DNA from: Candidatus Melainabacteria bacterium
Lineage (GTDB): Bacteria > Cyanobacteriota > Vampirovibrionia > Gastranaerophilales > Gastranaerophilaceae
Assembly (NCBI GenBank): GCA_022009935.1
Contig: CP091731.1
Coordinates: 1,364,001-1,428,000, forward strand
Direction of reading: 5' to 3'
Length of the DNA stretch: 64,000 nucleotides
Below are positions 40,488 to 50,898 of the stretch, piece after piece; the stretch's first letter is position 1; every line of letters starts with the position of its first letter. Position numbers and translations under genes: made by a program. A model generated the notes under the pieces. The model saw only the letters and a list, made by a program, of their open reading frames with translations. It was not told the DNA's origin and made no database searches.

Positions 40488-41076
40488 CTACTTAGAATAA
40501 TACTCAATTACCAAATGCTCTTTAAAATCAGGATCCAATTGGTCACGTTCAGGTATTCTTTCAAATACGATTTTTTGTGCTTCACGGTCAATTGTCATCC
40601 ACTCAGGAGCAATAGCCATATCAATTGCTTCTAAAGTATTTTTCATAAAATCGGAACTTTTGACTTGAATGTTATAACATCACCAGGTTTAACCAAATAT
40701 GATGCGATATCAACACGTTTTCCATTCACCAAAACGTGACCATGGTTCACCATTTGTCTTGATTGTTTACGAGTGATTGCAAAACCTGCACGAAAAACAA
40801 CGTTGTCCAATCTTGATTCCAACAATTGCAACAAAATAGTACCTGTAACACCTTTCTTTGAAGCAGCTTTGTGGTAATATTTTGCAAATTGTTTTTCACT
40901 TACTAAATATGTATAACGAATTTTTTGCTTTTCTTTCAAGTGAATAGCATAATCAGAAAGTTTCTTTCTCATCGAACCATGCTTTGACCTGAAGCACTTT
41001 GTCTTAACGATGAAACTAATTTTCTGTTTGATAAATCTTTAACACCATAGTTACGGTATAATTTATTTGTAGGCAT
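40488..41076 (-). CDS. rpsD: Small-subunit ribosomal protein S4 (frameshifts)
   Basis: ATG at 41076 reads MPTNKLYRNYGVKDLSNRKL; after a shift near 40985 comes HGSMRKKLSDYAIHLKEKQK, IRYTYLVSEKQFAKYY and the S4 RNA-binding domain LESRLDNVVFRAGFAITRKQ, SRQMVNHGHVLVNGKRVDIA. A second shift near 40645 leads to EWMTIDREAQKIVFERIPER, ending VIEYYSK. About 195 residues. The N-terminus lacks the zinc cysteines found in C+ forms. Confidence 0.93.
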
Positions 41077-41127
41077 TTTTATATCTCGCCAATTTTTGAC
41101 TCCTTTTATCTTTCTTAAATTAAATTA

Positions 41128-41514
41128 CTATACTCTTCTGCGTTTAGGTGGACGACATCCGTTGTGAGGGATAGGTGTCACATCTTTGATTAAAGTTATT
41201 TCAAGCCCTGCAGCTTGTATTGCACGGATTGCAGTTTCACGTCCAGAACCCGGACCTTTCACATAAACTTCAACCTTTTTCATACCTTGGTCCATTGATT
41301 TTTTTGCAACAATTTCAGCTGCACTTTGTGCTGCAAAAGGAGTCCCTTTACGAGCACCTTTAAATCCACATCCTCCCGCTGATGCCCAAGCAATCGCATT
41401 ACCTTGTGTATCAGTTGAAGTAACAATTGTATTATTGAAAGTAGATTGAATATGCACCACACCTGTGAGCACATTTTTTCTTTCCTTTTTCTTTTGTTTT
41501 GTTGGTCTTGCCAT
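41128..41514 (-). CDS. rpsK: Small-subunit ribosomal protein S11
   Basis: 128 intact residues. GVVHIQSTFNNTIVTSTDTQ, GNAIAWASAGGCGFKGARKG, TPFAAQSAAEIVAKKSMDQG and the end HNGCRPPKRRRV are canonical S11. Forms part of the mRNA exit channel platform. Among the few ribosomal genes here without an indel. Confidence 0.98.
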   Translation of the reverse strand: MARPTKQKKKERKNVLTGVVHIQSTFNNTIVTSTDTQGNAIAWASAGGCGFKGARKGTPFAAQSAAEIVAKKSMDQGMKKVEVYVKGPGSGRETAIRAIQAAGLEITLIKDVTPIPHNGCRPPKRRRV

Positions 41515-41558
41515 TTTATTATATTACTCCTTTAATTAATTTTTATTTGCTTGTCTTT

Positions 41559-41927
41559 CTATTTTTTCTTACCTGCAATAGGTCCTGTTTTCTTCCCACG
41601 GCGAGTGCGTGCATTTGTTTTTGTTCTTTGTCCACGGCATGGAAGTTTACGACGATGACGCAATCCGCGATACGAATTTATTTCTGACAAACGTTTTATA
41701 TTTTGAGACTCTTCACGCTTTAAATCACCTTCAATTGAATAATGAGCCAACTCATCACGCAATTTCTTTAAATCGTCATCAGTCAAATCGTCTGTTTTTA
41801 AATCGTATGATATATTTGCTGCATCTAATATTTTAGCACTTCTTGTTTTACCAATGCCATAAATATAAGTTAATGCTATCACCATTCTTTTGTTACGAGG
41901 TAAATCTACCCCGGCAAGTCTTGCCAT
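41559..41927 (-). CDS. rpsM: Small-subunit ribosomal protein S13
   Basis: 122 intact residues. MARLAGVDLPRNKRMVIALT, YIYGIGKTRSAKILDAANIS, SEINSYRGLRHRRKLPCRGQ, RTKTNARTRRGKK. S13 contacts P-site tRNA and bridges to the 50S head. Preceded by a GGAG site; follows rpmJ. Confidence 0.98.
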   Translation of the reverse strand: MARLAGVDLPRNKRMVIALTYIYGIGKTRSAKILDAANISYDLKTDDLTDDDLKKLRDELAHYSIEGDLKREESQNIKRLSEINSYRGLRHRRKLPCRGQRTKTNARTRRGKKTGPIAGKKK

Positions 41928-41966
41928 ATTTATATTTCTCCTTTACTTAAATGTTTACTTTAAAAC

Positions 41967-42080
41967 TTATCCTTGTCTTTGTTTGTGTTTTGGGTTTTCA
42001 CATATAACCATCAAAACACCTTTTCTTTTAATAGTTTTGCATTTGTCACATATTTTTTTCACTGAGGCTCTAACTTTCAT
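41967..42080 (-). CDS. rpmJ: Large-subunit ribosomal protein L36
   Basis: 37 residues: MKVRASVKKICDKCKTIKRK, GVLMVICENPKHKQRQG. The C..C...C...H zinc ligands (Cys11, Cys14, Cys27, His32) are all present, the C+ form. Sits between infA and rpsM, as in the alpha operon. Confidence 0.97.
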   Translation of the reverse strand: MKVRASVKKICDKCKTIKRKGVLMVICENPKHKQRQG

Positions 42081-42114
42081 CTCACATTTCCTTTTTCTTA
42101 TCTTTATATCTTAA

Positions 42115-42330
42115 TTATTTTAATCTGTAAGTAATACGTCCGCGAGTTAAATCATAAGGGGTCATTTCAACTTTCACTTTATCCCCCGGCAAAATTCTTA
42201 TAAAATTCTTTCTTATCTTGCCTGATATATGTGCCAATATCTCATGCTCGTTTTCCAACATCACACGAAACATTGCATTCGGCAAAGATTCCAATATTGT
42301 TCCTTCAAATTCTATTACGTCTTTTGACAC
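42115..42330 (-). CDS. infA: Translation initiation factor IF-1
   Basis: 71 residues of S1-like OB fold: DVIEFEGTILESLPNAMFRV, MLENEHEILAHISGKIRKNF, IRILPGDKVKVEMTPYDLTR, GRITYRLK. First gene of this minus-strand ribosomal block. The preceding spacer (42331-42602) has no recognised gene; map, adk and secY, usually upstream, are absent. Confidence 0.98.
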   Translation of the reverse strand: MSKDVIEFEGTILESLPNAMFRVMLENEHEILAHISGKIRKNFIRILPGDKVKVEMTPYDLTRGRITYRLK

Positions 42331-42602
42331 ATTTAACCTCTTTATTTTACTTTATAACAATATACTATTTCAAAAAAAATTATAATCAAGCACCAATTTT
42401 TAACGAAAACCATTTTATTCAGCCTTTTTCCCATGTTTTAACATATTTTGTTTTTATTTTGTTAGCACTTATTCCAATTATTACTAACTTTATCTCGAAA
42501 TGCACAATATTCCACTCTTCATCTTTCTTTTGTAAACTTTTGTTAAATGTTTAATTGTTTTATATTAATAAAAACAAAAAATACATAAAAATCAAAACAT
42601 TT

Positions 42603-44298
42603 TTACCAAAACAACTCAAGATTATCTAAGTTAGCTCCAATATAAGAATTAACGTCACGATTGTATTGATGAGCATTGTCACTTGACTTGTTCTTTAATT
42701 TATAAAGAATATGACAAGGCAAAATTACCGCCAACAAAGACGGTGTAAAGGCTTTTATACCTTTGAATACATCCTTGAAATCCATTGTTCGATAATTTTC
42801 TATACCTTTTGCAAAACTTTTTACATTGTTCCAATTGAGGGAAATGAACAAAGGTGCCAAAATCATTGCTATCATATTTATCCCCAAAGAAGCAATTTCG
42901 TTTAACAAACTTTTCTTTTCTTCCGATTTCAACTTTACATTATACTTTTTGTTGTAAAAATTGTCACAAACCATAAATGTATTTTTTTTGAAACATTTTA
43001 GCTCTGTCAAGTTGATTTTTATCTAAATCAATTTGACTCATTGCTTTTTGACGTTTACGATTTTCAATTTTGTATCTTGCATGAAATCTTGTGTATTCTT
43101 TATAATCTTTATAAATATCTACTAAATCTTTGAAAAAGCCCTTTGATTTAAAAGGAGACTTAGCTTGTTCTTTATAATTTGCATATTTTTCTTTCTCTAC
43201 ATAATATAAAGCTTCGGGATTTTGTCTTAGATTTTCTTTTGCTACAAATCGACCTAATTTTTCACTTTCTGTTGCCATATATTTACTTATATAACTTAAT
43301 AATATTGCAAATGAGAGAGGTAAAAATGCTGAAACAAAGGAAACAATTTTATTTTTTATTGACATTTTCGACATTTTAGAAGTAATTAAATCAAATCCGG
43401 ATTTAGTAATACCAACAATACTTACAATATCGGCAGTAAGTGATAATATATTTGTTATTTTATCGACTTTTTGCGAATATATTGAAGCATCATTTTCAAT
43501 TTTTACCATAGCATCAAGAAGAAGTTCTTTGTCCTCTTGTGCATTATTTATATTTTGAGCAGTTTTTTGTGCATTTGAATTAAAATTATCAACTTTTTTT
43601 TCGTCTTCATCATAATTAAAAATCGTTCTTGCATCACTGAAAACATTGAAACGGTGTTGTTTGTACTCATCTTTGACATCTTGACTTGATATTTTTGTCC
43701 TCATCAAATACTCAACTTTTTGTTGTTGTTCATCATTGAGCAAAGCAAAGTATTTGGGGTCATTTAGTTCATTTAACATAATATCGTTAAATTCATTTTT
43801 ATACAGTTTATCATTTAACTTATTTAATAATCCTGCAATTGGATTTGAAATTAAAAAACCAAAAATAGACCCTATGACTATGGGCAAAGTATTTATTATG
43901 ATATCTACACCTGTTGGAGCCTTGAATTTTCCATTTATTTTAGTTTTTTTTAAGATATTATTGGTATTAACATCAATTGTAGAAGCTATTTTTTAAAATA
44001 TGTTTTTTAACAACTGGCAGCTCACCAATGATTGCCCCTAAAATAGTTCCAAAATATCCAAGCCCTTGATCAACAATCGAAGAAAATAAAAATCCTGTTC
44101 TTTTAGAATCATCAAGCTTTTTGGCTGAATAATCATCAAGTACATCAAGTGCATTTAATAAATTATCAACTCTTTGAAGATTTTTTTCTCCTCTTCATAA
44201 GAAAGCGGATTATTTTTCAAATAAGCTTTTTTCCGTTCTATATTATCTAAACGGGTATTATATGATTCACTTGTAGTATTTGCTAAATTCACACTCAT
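42603..44298 (-). CDS. Large unknown multi-pass membrane protein (frameshifts)
   Basis: Rebuilt from ATG at 44298 (MSVNLANTTSESYNTRLDNI) across shifts near 44185, 43990 and 42990. Charged N-terminal helices, then LGYFGTILGAIIGELPVVKK, LPIVIGSIFGFLISNPIAGL, a coiled middle (EDEKKVDNFNSNAQKTAQNI), and further hydrophobic segments (FVSAFLPLSFAILLSYISKY, ASLGINMIAMILAPLFISL). C-terminus ends NLDNLELFW. About 560 residues. No family recognised; the helix-loop arrangement suggests an envelope scaffold. Confidence 0.6.
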
Positions 44299-44430
44299 AA
44301 TTTTTTAAAACCTCTAAAAATAAAAATTGCTACTTTTGTACCCAAATATTAAAAATATTAAATTTATTTGCATTGCAACAAAATTGCTTATATAATAAAA
44401 CTATACAATAAGTAATGAAAGCATATAAAA

Positions 44431-44604
44431 ATGGATAAAATAACAATACGCTCCGACAGAAAAACAGATTATAAATTTATCTATAAAGGAGAAGAAGTTA
44501 CACTTGAAGCCGGAAAAATCATCAGTATACAAAATGGCTTAAATGATGTCGTTTTGCCAACTTGCAACATGAAAATTATAAATAATTTAATTGTTATTAA
44601 ATAA
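44431..44604 (+). CDS. Small unknown protein
   Basis: 57 residues, MDKITIRSDRKTDYKFIYKG, EEVTLEAGKIISIQNGLNDV, VLPTCNMKI. Beta-strand rich, no signal peptide. Located 46 bases before a TPR gene on the same strand, with TTATATAATAAAACTATACA upstream as a possible -10 element. No family recognised. Confidence 0.5.
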   Translation: MDKITIRSDRKTDYKFIYKGEEVTLEAGKIISIQNGLNDVVLPTCNMKIINNLIVIK

Positions 44605-44649
44605 TAAATTTTTGAATTTTTTCGTAAATAATTATATAATGCTATTGAA

Positions 44650-45340
44650 ATGAAAAAGAGTTTGTTGTTACTATTAATATTTTTTTGCTTTAACTATTCA
44701 TCAGCTTTTGGTGCAATAAAGTTAAGGAGTGTTCTTGACGGTTCTTTTAATTATGATGATTTAAAACACTCGAAATAGGTCAAAATTTAAAGCTTATTGA
44801 AACTCAAGATGAAATCGCAAATGATTTGATAAATCAGGCATGTGTTTTATACAACGAAAACAAATATGAACTTGCTTATCACATGTTAAATAATGTAGAA
44901 GATAAAAACAAAACACCGTTTGCATATTTTATTATGGCTAATATTTTATCGGATTATGAAAGACCGCTTGATGCGATTTTTTCTCTTCAAAAAGCAATAC
45001 AGCTTGATAAAAAGTACTATAAAGCATACTACAACCTTGGAAATTTGTATGCAGATAATAACCAAATAAATAATGCTATTGTTTGTTATAAAAATGCTAT
45101 AAAATATAAATCTGATTTTTCGTATGCTTATTTCAATCTTGGCAATGCATATTTTAAATCAGGTAATCTAAATGGTGCAAAAAAAGCGTACCTTGCGGCA
45201 ATAAGTCATGAGAAAAAAAATCCCGGAATACTATTACAATCTTTCATTTACATACAAAAAATTGAACGATTTAAAAAAAGCACAAAAAATATTTAGACAT
45301 ATATAACGAAATGATAAAGACATGTAAGATAAAGTGTTAA
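44650..45340 (+). CDS. Secreted TPR protein (two frameshifts)
   Basis: Signal peptide MKKSLLLLLIFFCFNYSSAFG. After a shift near 44771 the frame gives KTLEIGQNLKLIETQDEIAN, DLINQACVLYNENKYELAYH and four TPR units such as YKAYYNLGNLYADNNQINNA and FSYAYFNLGNAYFKSGNLNG. A second shift near 45228 yields PEYYYNLSFTYKKLNDLKKA and a stop at 45340. About 230 residues. Probably a periplasmic protein-protein interaction module. Confidence 0.82.
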
Positions 45341-45361
45341 ATCAACACTTTTTATTTTTTA
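45331..45361 (+). terminator. Intrinsic terminator overlapping TPR stop codon
   Basis: AAAGTGTT-AAATC-AACACTTT followed by TTATTTTTT; the left arm contains the TPR gene's stop codon. Confidence 0.8.
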
Positions 45362-45380
45362 TATCTATAAATAAAAAAAA

Positions 45381-45405
45381 TCCACTCTTTCGAGTGGTTG
45401 TTTTC
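45381..45405 (+). terminator. Second hairpin, possible terminator
   Basis: CCACTC-TTTC-GAGTGG, then TTGTTTTCTGC. Only 20 bases after the previous terminator. Confidence 0.6.
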
Positions 45406-45849
45406 TGCATCTTAATGGTCTTTATTTGTGCTAATATTTAGGAGTTTAATTTCCTTTTTGATTAAATTGTTAATATTTCGACTTAAATATATGTATTTTA
45501 AACTAAATCTTCTTTAGTGTGAAACTTACACTTTTCTGTCCACTTCTATATAGTACGATACATTATTTTAAATGTCAAGTCTTTTTTTTAATTTTTTTTT
45601 AAATTTTAATATTCATTTACATTTTTAAAAAACCTTTACTAGCAAGACTTCCAGAGAAATGCTTAGTAAGTTTTATTTTATAGTGTAGTAAAGATTTAAG
45701 GCCAAACTTCAAGCGTAGTAAGGCTTTAGAACTATTTTTTTATATTGTAAATTTGACACTTATTATTTGAAAAAATTTTTATTTTTTTATTTTTTTATTA
45801 TACTTAAGTTATAAAAATATTATAAATATAAAATAAAGGAAAAATTAAA
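45406..45849. other. Intergenic region before aroF
   Basis: About 440 bases, AT-rich, without a gene. Two TAGTAA-containing segments (about 45665-45730, AGTAAGTTTTAT and AGCGTAGTAAGGCTTTAG) look loosely repeated. An AAAGGAA site lies 5 to 12 bases before the aroF start, and TTATACTTAAGTTATAAAAATATTATAAAT carries promoter-like hexamers. No T-box or riboswitch consensus seen. Confidence 0.55.
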
Positions 45850-46848
45850 ATGCTTGTTGTAATGAACCAAAATGTAGATGAAGCTCAAATAAATAATGTT
45901 ATTAATTATGTAAAAGACAGAGGTTTTGACACTCACTTATCTAAAGGTGCCTTGCACACAGTTATTGGTGTTGTGGGACAGGGACAATTGGATCCTCGCA
46001 ACATTGAACTTTTGGATGGTGTGAGCGAAGTTATAAAAATCACTTCTCCTTATAAACTTGTGAGTCGTCAATTTCAAACGCTTGATACAATTATTGAAGT
46101 TAATGGTGTGAAAATTGGTGGCAATAATCTTGGTTTAATTGCGTATCCTTGCAGCATTGAAACAGTGGAACAAATGGATGAAGTTGCTTCTCAGTTGTCT
46201 AAAATGGGGATTAAAATTTTAAGAGGCGGCGCTTTCAAACCAAGAACCTCTCCTTATGCTTTTCAAGGCTTGGGAGAAGAAGGACTCAAAATCATGCGTG
46301 CGGTTTGTGATAAGTATAAAATGGCTTGTACTTGCGAAATCATGGATGCTTCGCATATTGACATGTTTTTAAAATACGTTGATGTTTTTCAAGTTGGTGC
46401 AAGAAACATGCAAAACTTCACTTTGCTTAAGGAACTTGGAAAAATAAACCGTCCGGTCGTTTTAAAACGCGGACTTTGCTCTACAATTGAAGAGTGGTTG
46501 ATGTCAGCAGAGTATATTATGTCAGGCGGAAACAGAAATGTCATTTTGTGTGAACGCGGCATAAGAACTTTTGAAAAAATGACACGCAACACGCTTGATT
46601 TGTCAGCTATCCCGATTGTCAAAAAAATATCGCATTTGCCAATCATTGTTGACCCTTCCCATGCTACAGGCTTGCGCGATAAAGTCGAAGCTATGTCAAT
46701 GGCTTCTGTGGCCTGCGGGTGTGATGGTTTAATTATCGAAGTTCATAACAATCCCGACAGGGCTTTGTGTGACGGCGCTCAATCCTTGTACCCAATTCAA
46801 TTTGAACATCTTTTTAAGCAAAATTTCACAAATCGCGCCTATTGTTAA
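45850..46848 (+). CDS. aroF: 3-deoxy-7-phosphoheptulonate synthase, type I beta
   Basis: 332 intact residues. N-terminal ferredoxin-like regulatory domain (LVVMNQNVDEAQINNVINYV, HTVIGVVGQGQL), then the barrel with IAYPCSIETVEQM, LRGGAFKPRTSPYAFQGLGE, DVFQVGARNMQNFTLLKELG, VLKRGLCSTIEEWLMSAEYI and IIVDPSHATGLRDKVEAMS (metal-binding His/Asp). Catalyses the first step of aromatic amino acid synthesis from PEP and erythrose-4-phosphate. Confidence 0.97.
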   Translation: MLVVMNQNVDEAQINNVINYVKDRGFDTHLSKGALHTVIGVVGQGQLDPRNIELLDGVSEVIKITSPYKLVSRQFQTLDTIIEVNGVKIGGNNLGLIAYPCSIETVEQMDEVASQLSKMGIKILRGGAFKPRTSPYAFQGLGEEGLKIMRAVCDKYKMACTCEIMDASHIDMFLKYVDVFQVGARNMQNFTLLKELGKINRPVVLKRGLCSTIEEWLMSAEYIMSGGNRNVILCERGIRTFEKMTRNTLDLSAIPIVKKISHLPIIVDPSHATGLRDKVEAMSMASVACGCDGLIIEVHNNPDRALCDGAQSLYPIQFEHLFKQNFTNRAYC

Positions 46849-46883
46849 TAAAACTTTAGCATAAATTGTATAAAGGATTTTTG

Positions 46884-47811
46884 ATGACATTCAATTTAGA
46901 CGATATTTTAGAAATAATTCTTATAACATACAATCGCAAGGACTATTTGGAAAGTACACTAAAACAAATTCTTGCTTCAAATTCTCCCTTGTGTAATTTG
47001 GATATAACTGTTTTAGATAACAAGTCAAATGACGGAACAAGTGAGCTTATTGACAAATATTCAAAACGTTACAATAACATAAAACACATAATTAACAACC
47101 GCAACATTGGTGGCAATGCCAACATTGCAAAAGCTTTTGAAATTTGTTCAAAAAAATACGTTTGGGTTTTATGTGACGATGATAATTATGATTTCACTCA
47201 TTTTGACGAAGTTGTTGAAGGGATGGAAAACAATGCTGATATCATTTTGACTTCAAGATATGACATTGAAAAGAAGGAAAACCTTGGAACAATTTTGCGT
47301 CAGCTTACTTTTTTTGCCTTCAGGCATTTATAAAACAGAAAATATTACAAACGATGTTATGCAAAATGTCATGTTTAACATTTCAAACATGTTTCCTCAC
47401 TTGATTTTGGGCATTTCGACAGTTAATAAAAAAGGTGAAATTTATATATGCAAACACCAAATTATAACTCCAAACAGAGTTGTGCAAGATTATACCCGCG
47501 GTTTTAACAATTCTCATCCATATTATCAAAACATGTTTTGGGTTGTCGGGTTTATCAACACATGCCAATATATTAAAGATAAAAAAACAAGAAATTTTGT
47601 TCTTAATAATTTTAAACCTCAAAAGTCCAATTTCTTTTCAACAATTGCAACTGAATTTAAATATAATAGTTTAATTTACAACAATTCCTTAAAAAATACG
47701 TTTGATGTATTTGCAGGACTTAATTTTTATCAACGTGTTCAATTTTTGTTAGCACTGGTTTGGCTGAATATAGTTTGTTTTGTTAAAAAATATATACTAC
47801 ATAAAATTTAA
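46884..47811 (+). CDS. Family 2 glycosyltransferase (one frameshift)
   Basis: GT-A fold N-terminus ILITYNRKDYLESTLKQILA, ITVLDNKSNDGTSELIDKYS, then NIGGNANIAKAFEICSKKYV and DDDNYDFTHFDEVVEGM (the DDD metal-binding motif). A shift near 47312 joins LPSGIYKTENITND and a C-terminal helix near LLALVWLNIVCFVKKYIL. About 308 residues. Sugar donor unknown; it lies upstream of nrdJ and rfb genes and could act on LPS or other surface glycan. Confidence 0.88.
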
Positions 47812-47918
47812 GTTTCAAATTGTTACAAAAAAGTCATGAATTGTTTTATAAAATTATATGTAAGTTAAAATATAAAAAAGGTAAGTCATGAAATAGATAT
47901 ATAGAGGGGAGTAATAAA

Positions 47919-49889
47919 TTGATTACAGATATGAAAAATGAGTTAAAATTATCAACAAATGCGCAAAAAGTTTTAGAAAAAAGATATTTAAAAAGAGATA
48001 AAGAAGGCAATGCAACAGAAGCGCCCGAAGATTTATTTTCAAGAGTTTCAAATGCAATAGCTGAAGGCGATTTGCAATTTGGTTCAAGTGAAAAGAAAAA
48101 GATGAAGTTGCAAAAAAGTTTTATGAGGCAATGACAAATTTTTATTTCATGCCAAACAGTCCGACTTTGATGAACGCAGGTCGAGAGTTGGGGCAGCTTT
48201 CAGCGTGTTTTGTGCTTCCTTGTTGAAGATTCATTGGAAGGTATTTTTGAAACAATAAAAAATACAGCTTTAATCCACAAATCAGGTGGCGGAACAGGTT
48301 TTTCTTTCTCCAGATTAAGACCAAAAAACGACGTAGTTCGTTCAACCATGGGAGTTTCATCCTATCCTGTTTCGTTTATGGAAGTGTTTAACGCTGCAAC
48401 TGAAGCTGTAAAACAAGGCGGTACCAGACGTGGAGCCAACATGGGGATACTTCGTGTTGACCACCCTGATATACTTGATTTTATCGATTGTAAATCAGAT
48501 ATCACTAAATTAAATAACTTTAATATCTCGGTTGCATTAACTGACAAATTTATGGAAGCTGTCAAAGCAAATTCTGATTATGATTTAATTCACCCAAACA
48601 CAAAAAAATCTGTTGCAAAACTTAACGCTAAAAAAGTGTTTGATTTGATTGTTAAGCATGTTTGGCAAACAGGTGAGCCGGGAATTGTCTTCATTGACAG
48701 AATTAACAAAGATAACCCTACTCCAAAAATTGGCGAAATTGAATCCACAAACCCTTGCGGTGAAGTTCCTTTGTTACCGTATGAAGCTTGTAATTTAGGC
48801 TCCATAAACTTAGGACTTATGGTTAAAGAAGCAAGCAACGGACTTGTTGTGGATTATGACAAATTGAAAGAAGTGACAAGATTGGCTATTCATTTCTTGG
48901 ACAACGTTATTACTGTCAATAATTATCCGCTTCCTGAAATTTCAAAGATGGTTCAAGACAACCGCAAAATTGGTCTTGGCGTCATGGGGTGGGCTGATTT
49001 GCTTATGAAACTTGGCATTGGCTACAATTCTGAAGAAGGAACTAAACTTGCCGGTCAGATTATGGAATTTATTGATTATCATTCAAAAGTGAAATCAATT
49101 GAATTGTCAAAAGAACGTGGCAGATTTGAAAACTTCAAAGGCTCTGTTTATGACAATGAAAATTATTTATATAACAAGTATAAAGGTAAATCTCAAGGTT
49201 TAATAAATGACAACGATTGGAAAAATCTTGATGAAGAAATTAAAAAATATGGAATAAGAAACGCAACGACAACTTGTATCGCACCAACAGGAACAATCTC
49301 GATGATTGCAAACTGCTCGGGTGGTGTTGAACCTTTGTTCAGCCTTGTATTTATGCGCAACATCATGGACGGAACAGAGTTGATTGAAGCAAATGATATA
49401 TTTGGTGATTATGCTAAAAAACACGGTTTCTATTCTGAAAGCCTTATGAAACAAATTTTGCAAGACGGTACAATTTTGCACAACGATAATGTCCCAAGTG
49501 AAGCAAAGAAAATATTTGTCACAGCGCATGACATTTCTCCTTATTGGCATGTTAAAATGCAAAGTGCATTCCAACTTCACACAGACAATGCCGTTTCAAA
49601 AACAGTCAATTTTGAAGAAAATGCGACCGTTGAAGATATCGAAAATGCATACATTCTTGCATATGATGAAAATCTTAAAGGTATAACTGTTTATCGTAAC
49701 AATTCTCGTTTAACTCAACCTATGAATTTGGAGAAGAAAGATACACCCAAAGTTGAGGAATTTGTGACTTCTTCTCAAGAAAACAATGAAGAAAATGACG
49801 AACGTAAATGCCCTGAATGCGGAAGTACAATAAACATGGCAGAAGGCTGCTTTGTTTGCCCAAACTGCGGATTCTCCGGTTGTTCATAA
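47919..49889 (+). CDS. nrdJ: Adenosylcobalamin-dependent ribonucleotide reductase, class II (two frameshifts)
   Basis: Start taken as the TTG at 47919 because GAGGGGAG lies 8 bases upstream; an ATG follows four codons later. Shifts near 48103 and 48222. MPNSPTLMNAGRELGQLSAC supplies the first active-site Cys, followed by HKSGGGTGFSFSRLRP, GTRRGANMGILRVDHPDI, NPCGEVPLLPYEACNLGSIN (Cys and Glu), and IAPTGTISMIANCSGGVEPL. A C-terminal zinc ribbon (CPECGSTINM, CPNCGFSGC) closes it. About 656 residues. Requires vitamin B12; no glycyl loop. Confidence 0.94.
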
Positions 49890-49925
49890 ATAAAAATTAT
49901 AAACCATAAATAAAAAATATCTCCT

Positions 49926-49948
49926 ATTTTTGTTATATAATATATAAT
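49926..49948 (+). promoter_or_regulatory. Putative rfbF promoter element
   Basis: TTTTTGTTATATAATATATAA 22-45 bases before rfbF. A nearly identical string precedes rfbG at 50853-50876, which suggests a shared regulator or a strong common -10 (TATAAT) region. Confidence 0.6.
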
Positions 49949-49970
49949 AAGAACTAGGAGATATTTTTAT

Positions 49971-50752
49971 ATGAAAGTAGTAATATTAGCAGGTGGACTT
50001 GGCACAAGGTTGAGTGAAGAAACTGAATTAAAGCCAAAACCAATGGTTGAAATAGGCGGAAAGCCAATATTGTGGCATATTATGAAAATATACTCATTTT
50101 ATGGTTTTAACGATTTTATTATTTTAACAGGCTATAAATCACACATTATTAAAGATTATTTTATCAATTATTATAACCGTTACTCAGATGTCACGGTTGA
50201 TATGAAAAAATAACACAGTTGAAGTGCATAAAACAAGAAATGAGCCTTGGAAAGTAACCATCTTTATACAGGACAAGATACAATGACCGGTTCTCGCATC
50301 AAAAAAGCTCAAAAATATATTGGCAAAGAGCCGTTCCTTTTGACTTACGGTGACGGTGTCAGCGATGTCAATATAAAAGACTTAATAAACTGTCATAAAA
50401 CTTCAAAAAAGCTATAACAATGACAGCCGTTCAACTTCAAGGACGTTTTGGAGCTTTGGTTATTAAAGATGATAATGTTATAACCTCATTTATGGAAAAG
50501 CCTATGGGGGATGAAAGTTGGATAAATGGTGGTTTTTTTGTTTGTGAAAATGAAGTTTTTGATTATATTGATGAAAATAGCGATAATGTTATTTTTGAAC
50601 GAAAACCACTTGAAAAACTTGCAAGAGATAACAAGCTTAATGCATACAAACACAGAGGCTTTTGGAAACCAATGGACACATTGCGTGATAAAATAGATTT
50701 GACAACCATGTGGCAAAACGACCAAGCACCTTGGGCTGTTTGGAATAAATAA
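49971..50752 (+). CDS. rfbF: Glucose-1-phosphate cytidylyltransferase (frameshifts)
   Basis: VVILAGGLGTRLSEETELKP, KPMVEIGGKPILWHIMKIYS are the nucleotide-binding signatures; later TGQDTMTGSRIKKAQKYI, LTYGDGVSDVNIKDLINCHK, RGFWKPMDTLRDKIDLTTMW and WAVWNK complete the family. Shifts near 50210, 50262 and 50404. About 258 residues, normal. Makes CDP-glucose for 3,6-dideoxyhexose synthesis; followed by rfbG and rfbH. Confidence 0.95.
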
Positions 50753-50780
50753 AGAATATTGTTATTTTATAATTATTTTT

Positions 50781-50819
50781 TATCGGGCGGCGAAAAATGA
50801 AATTTTTCGCCGCCCGATA
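50781..50819. terminator. Perfect 18-bp hairpin between rfbF and rfbG
   Basis: TATCGGGCGGCGAAAAAT, a GAA loop, then ATTTTTCGCCGCCCGATA, followed by CTTTTG. The arms pair perfectly for 18 bases and are far GC-richer than the surrounding sequence. Confidence 0.85.
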
Positions 50820-50852
50820 CTTTTGTTAAGTTATTGTAATTATAAAAAATCT

Positions 50853-50876
50853 TCTTTTTTGTTATATAATATATAA
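50853..50876 (+). promoter_or_regulatory. Putative rfbG promoter element
   Basis: CTTTTTTGTTATATAATATA, matching the string before rfbF over about 20 bases, lies just past the hairpin and 23 to 46 bases before the rfbG start. An AGGAAGG ribosome binding site follows. Confidence 0.6.
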
Positions 50877-50898
50877 AAAAGGCAGGAAGGTTTTCTTG

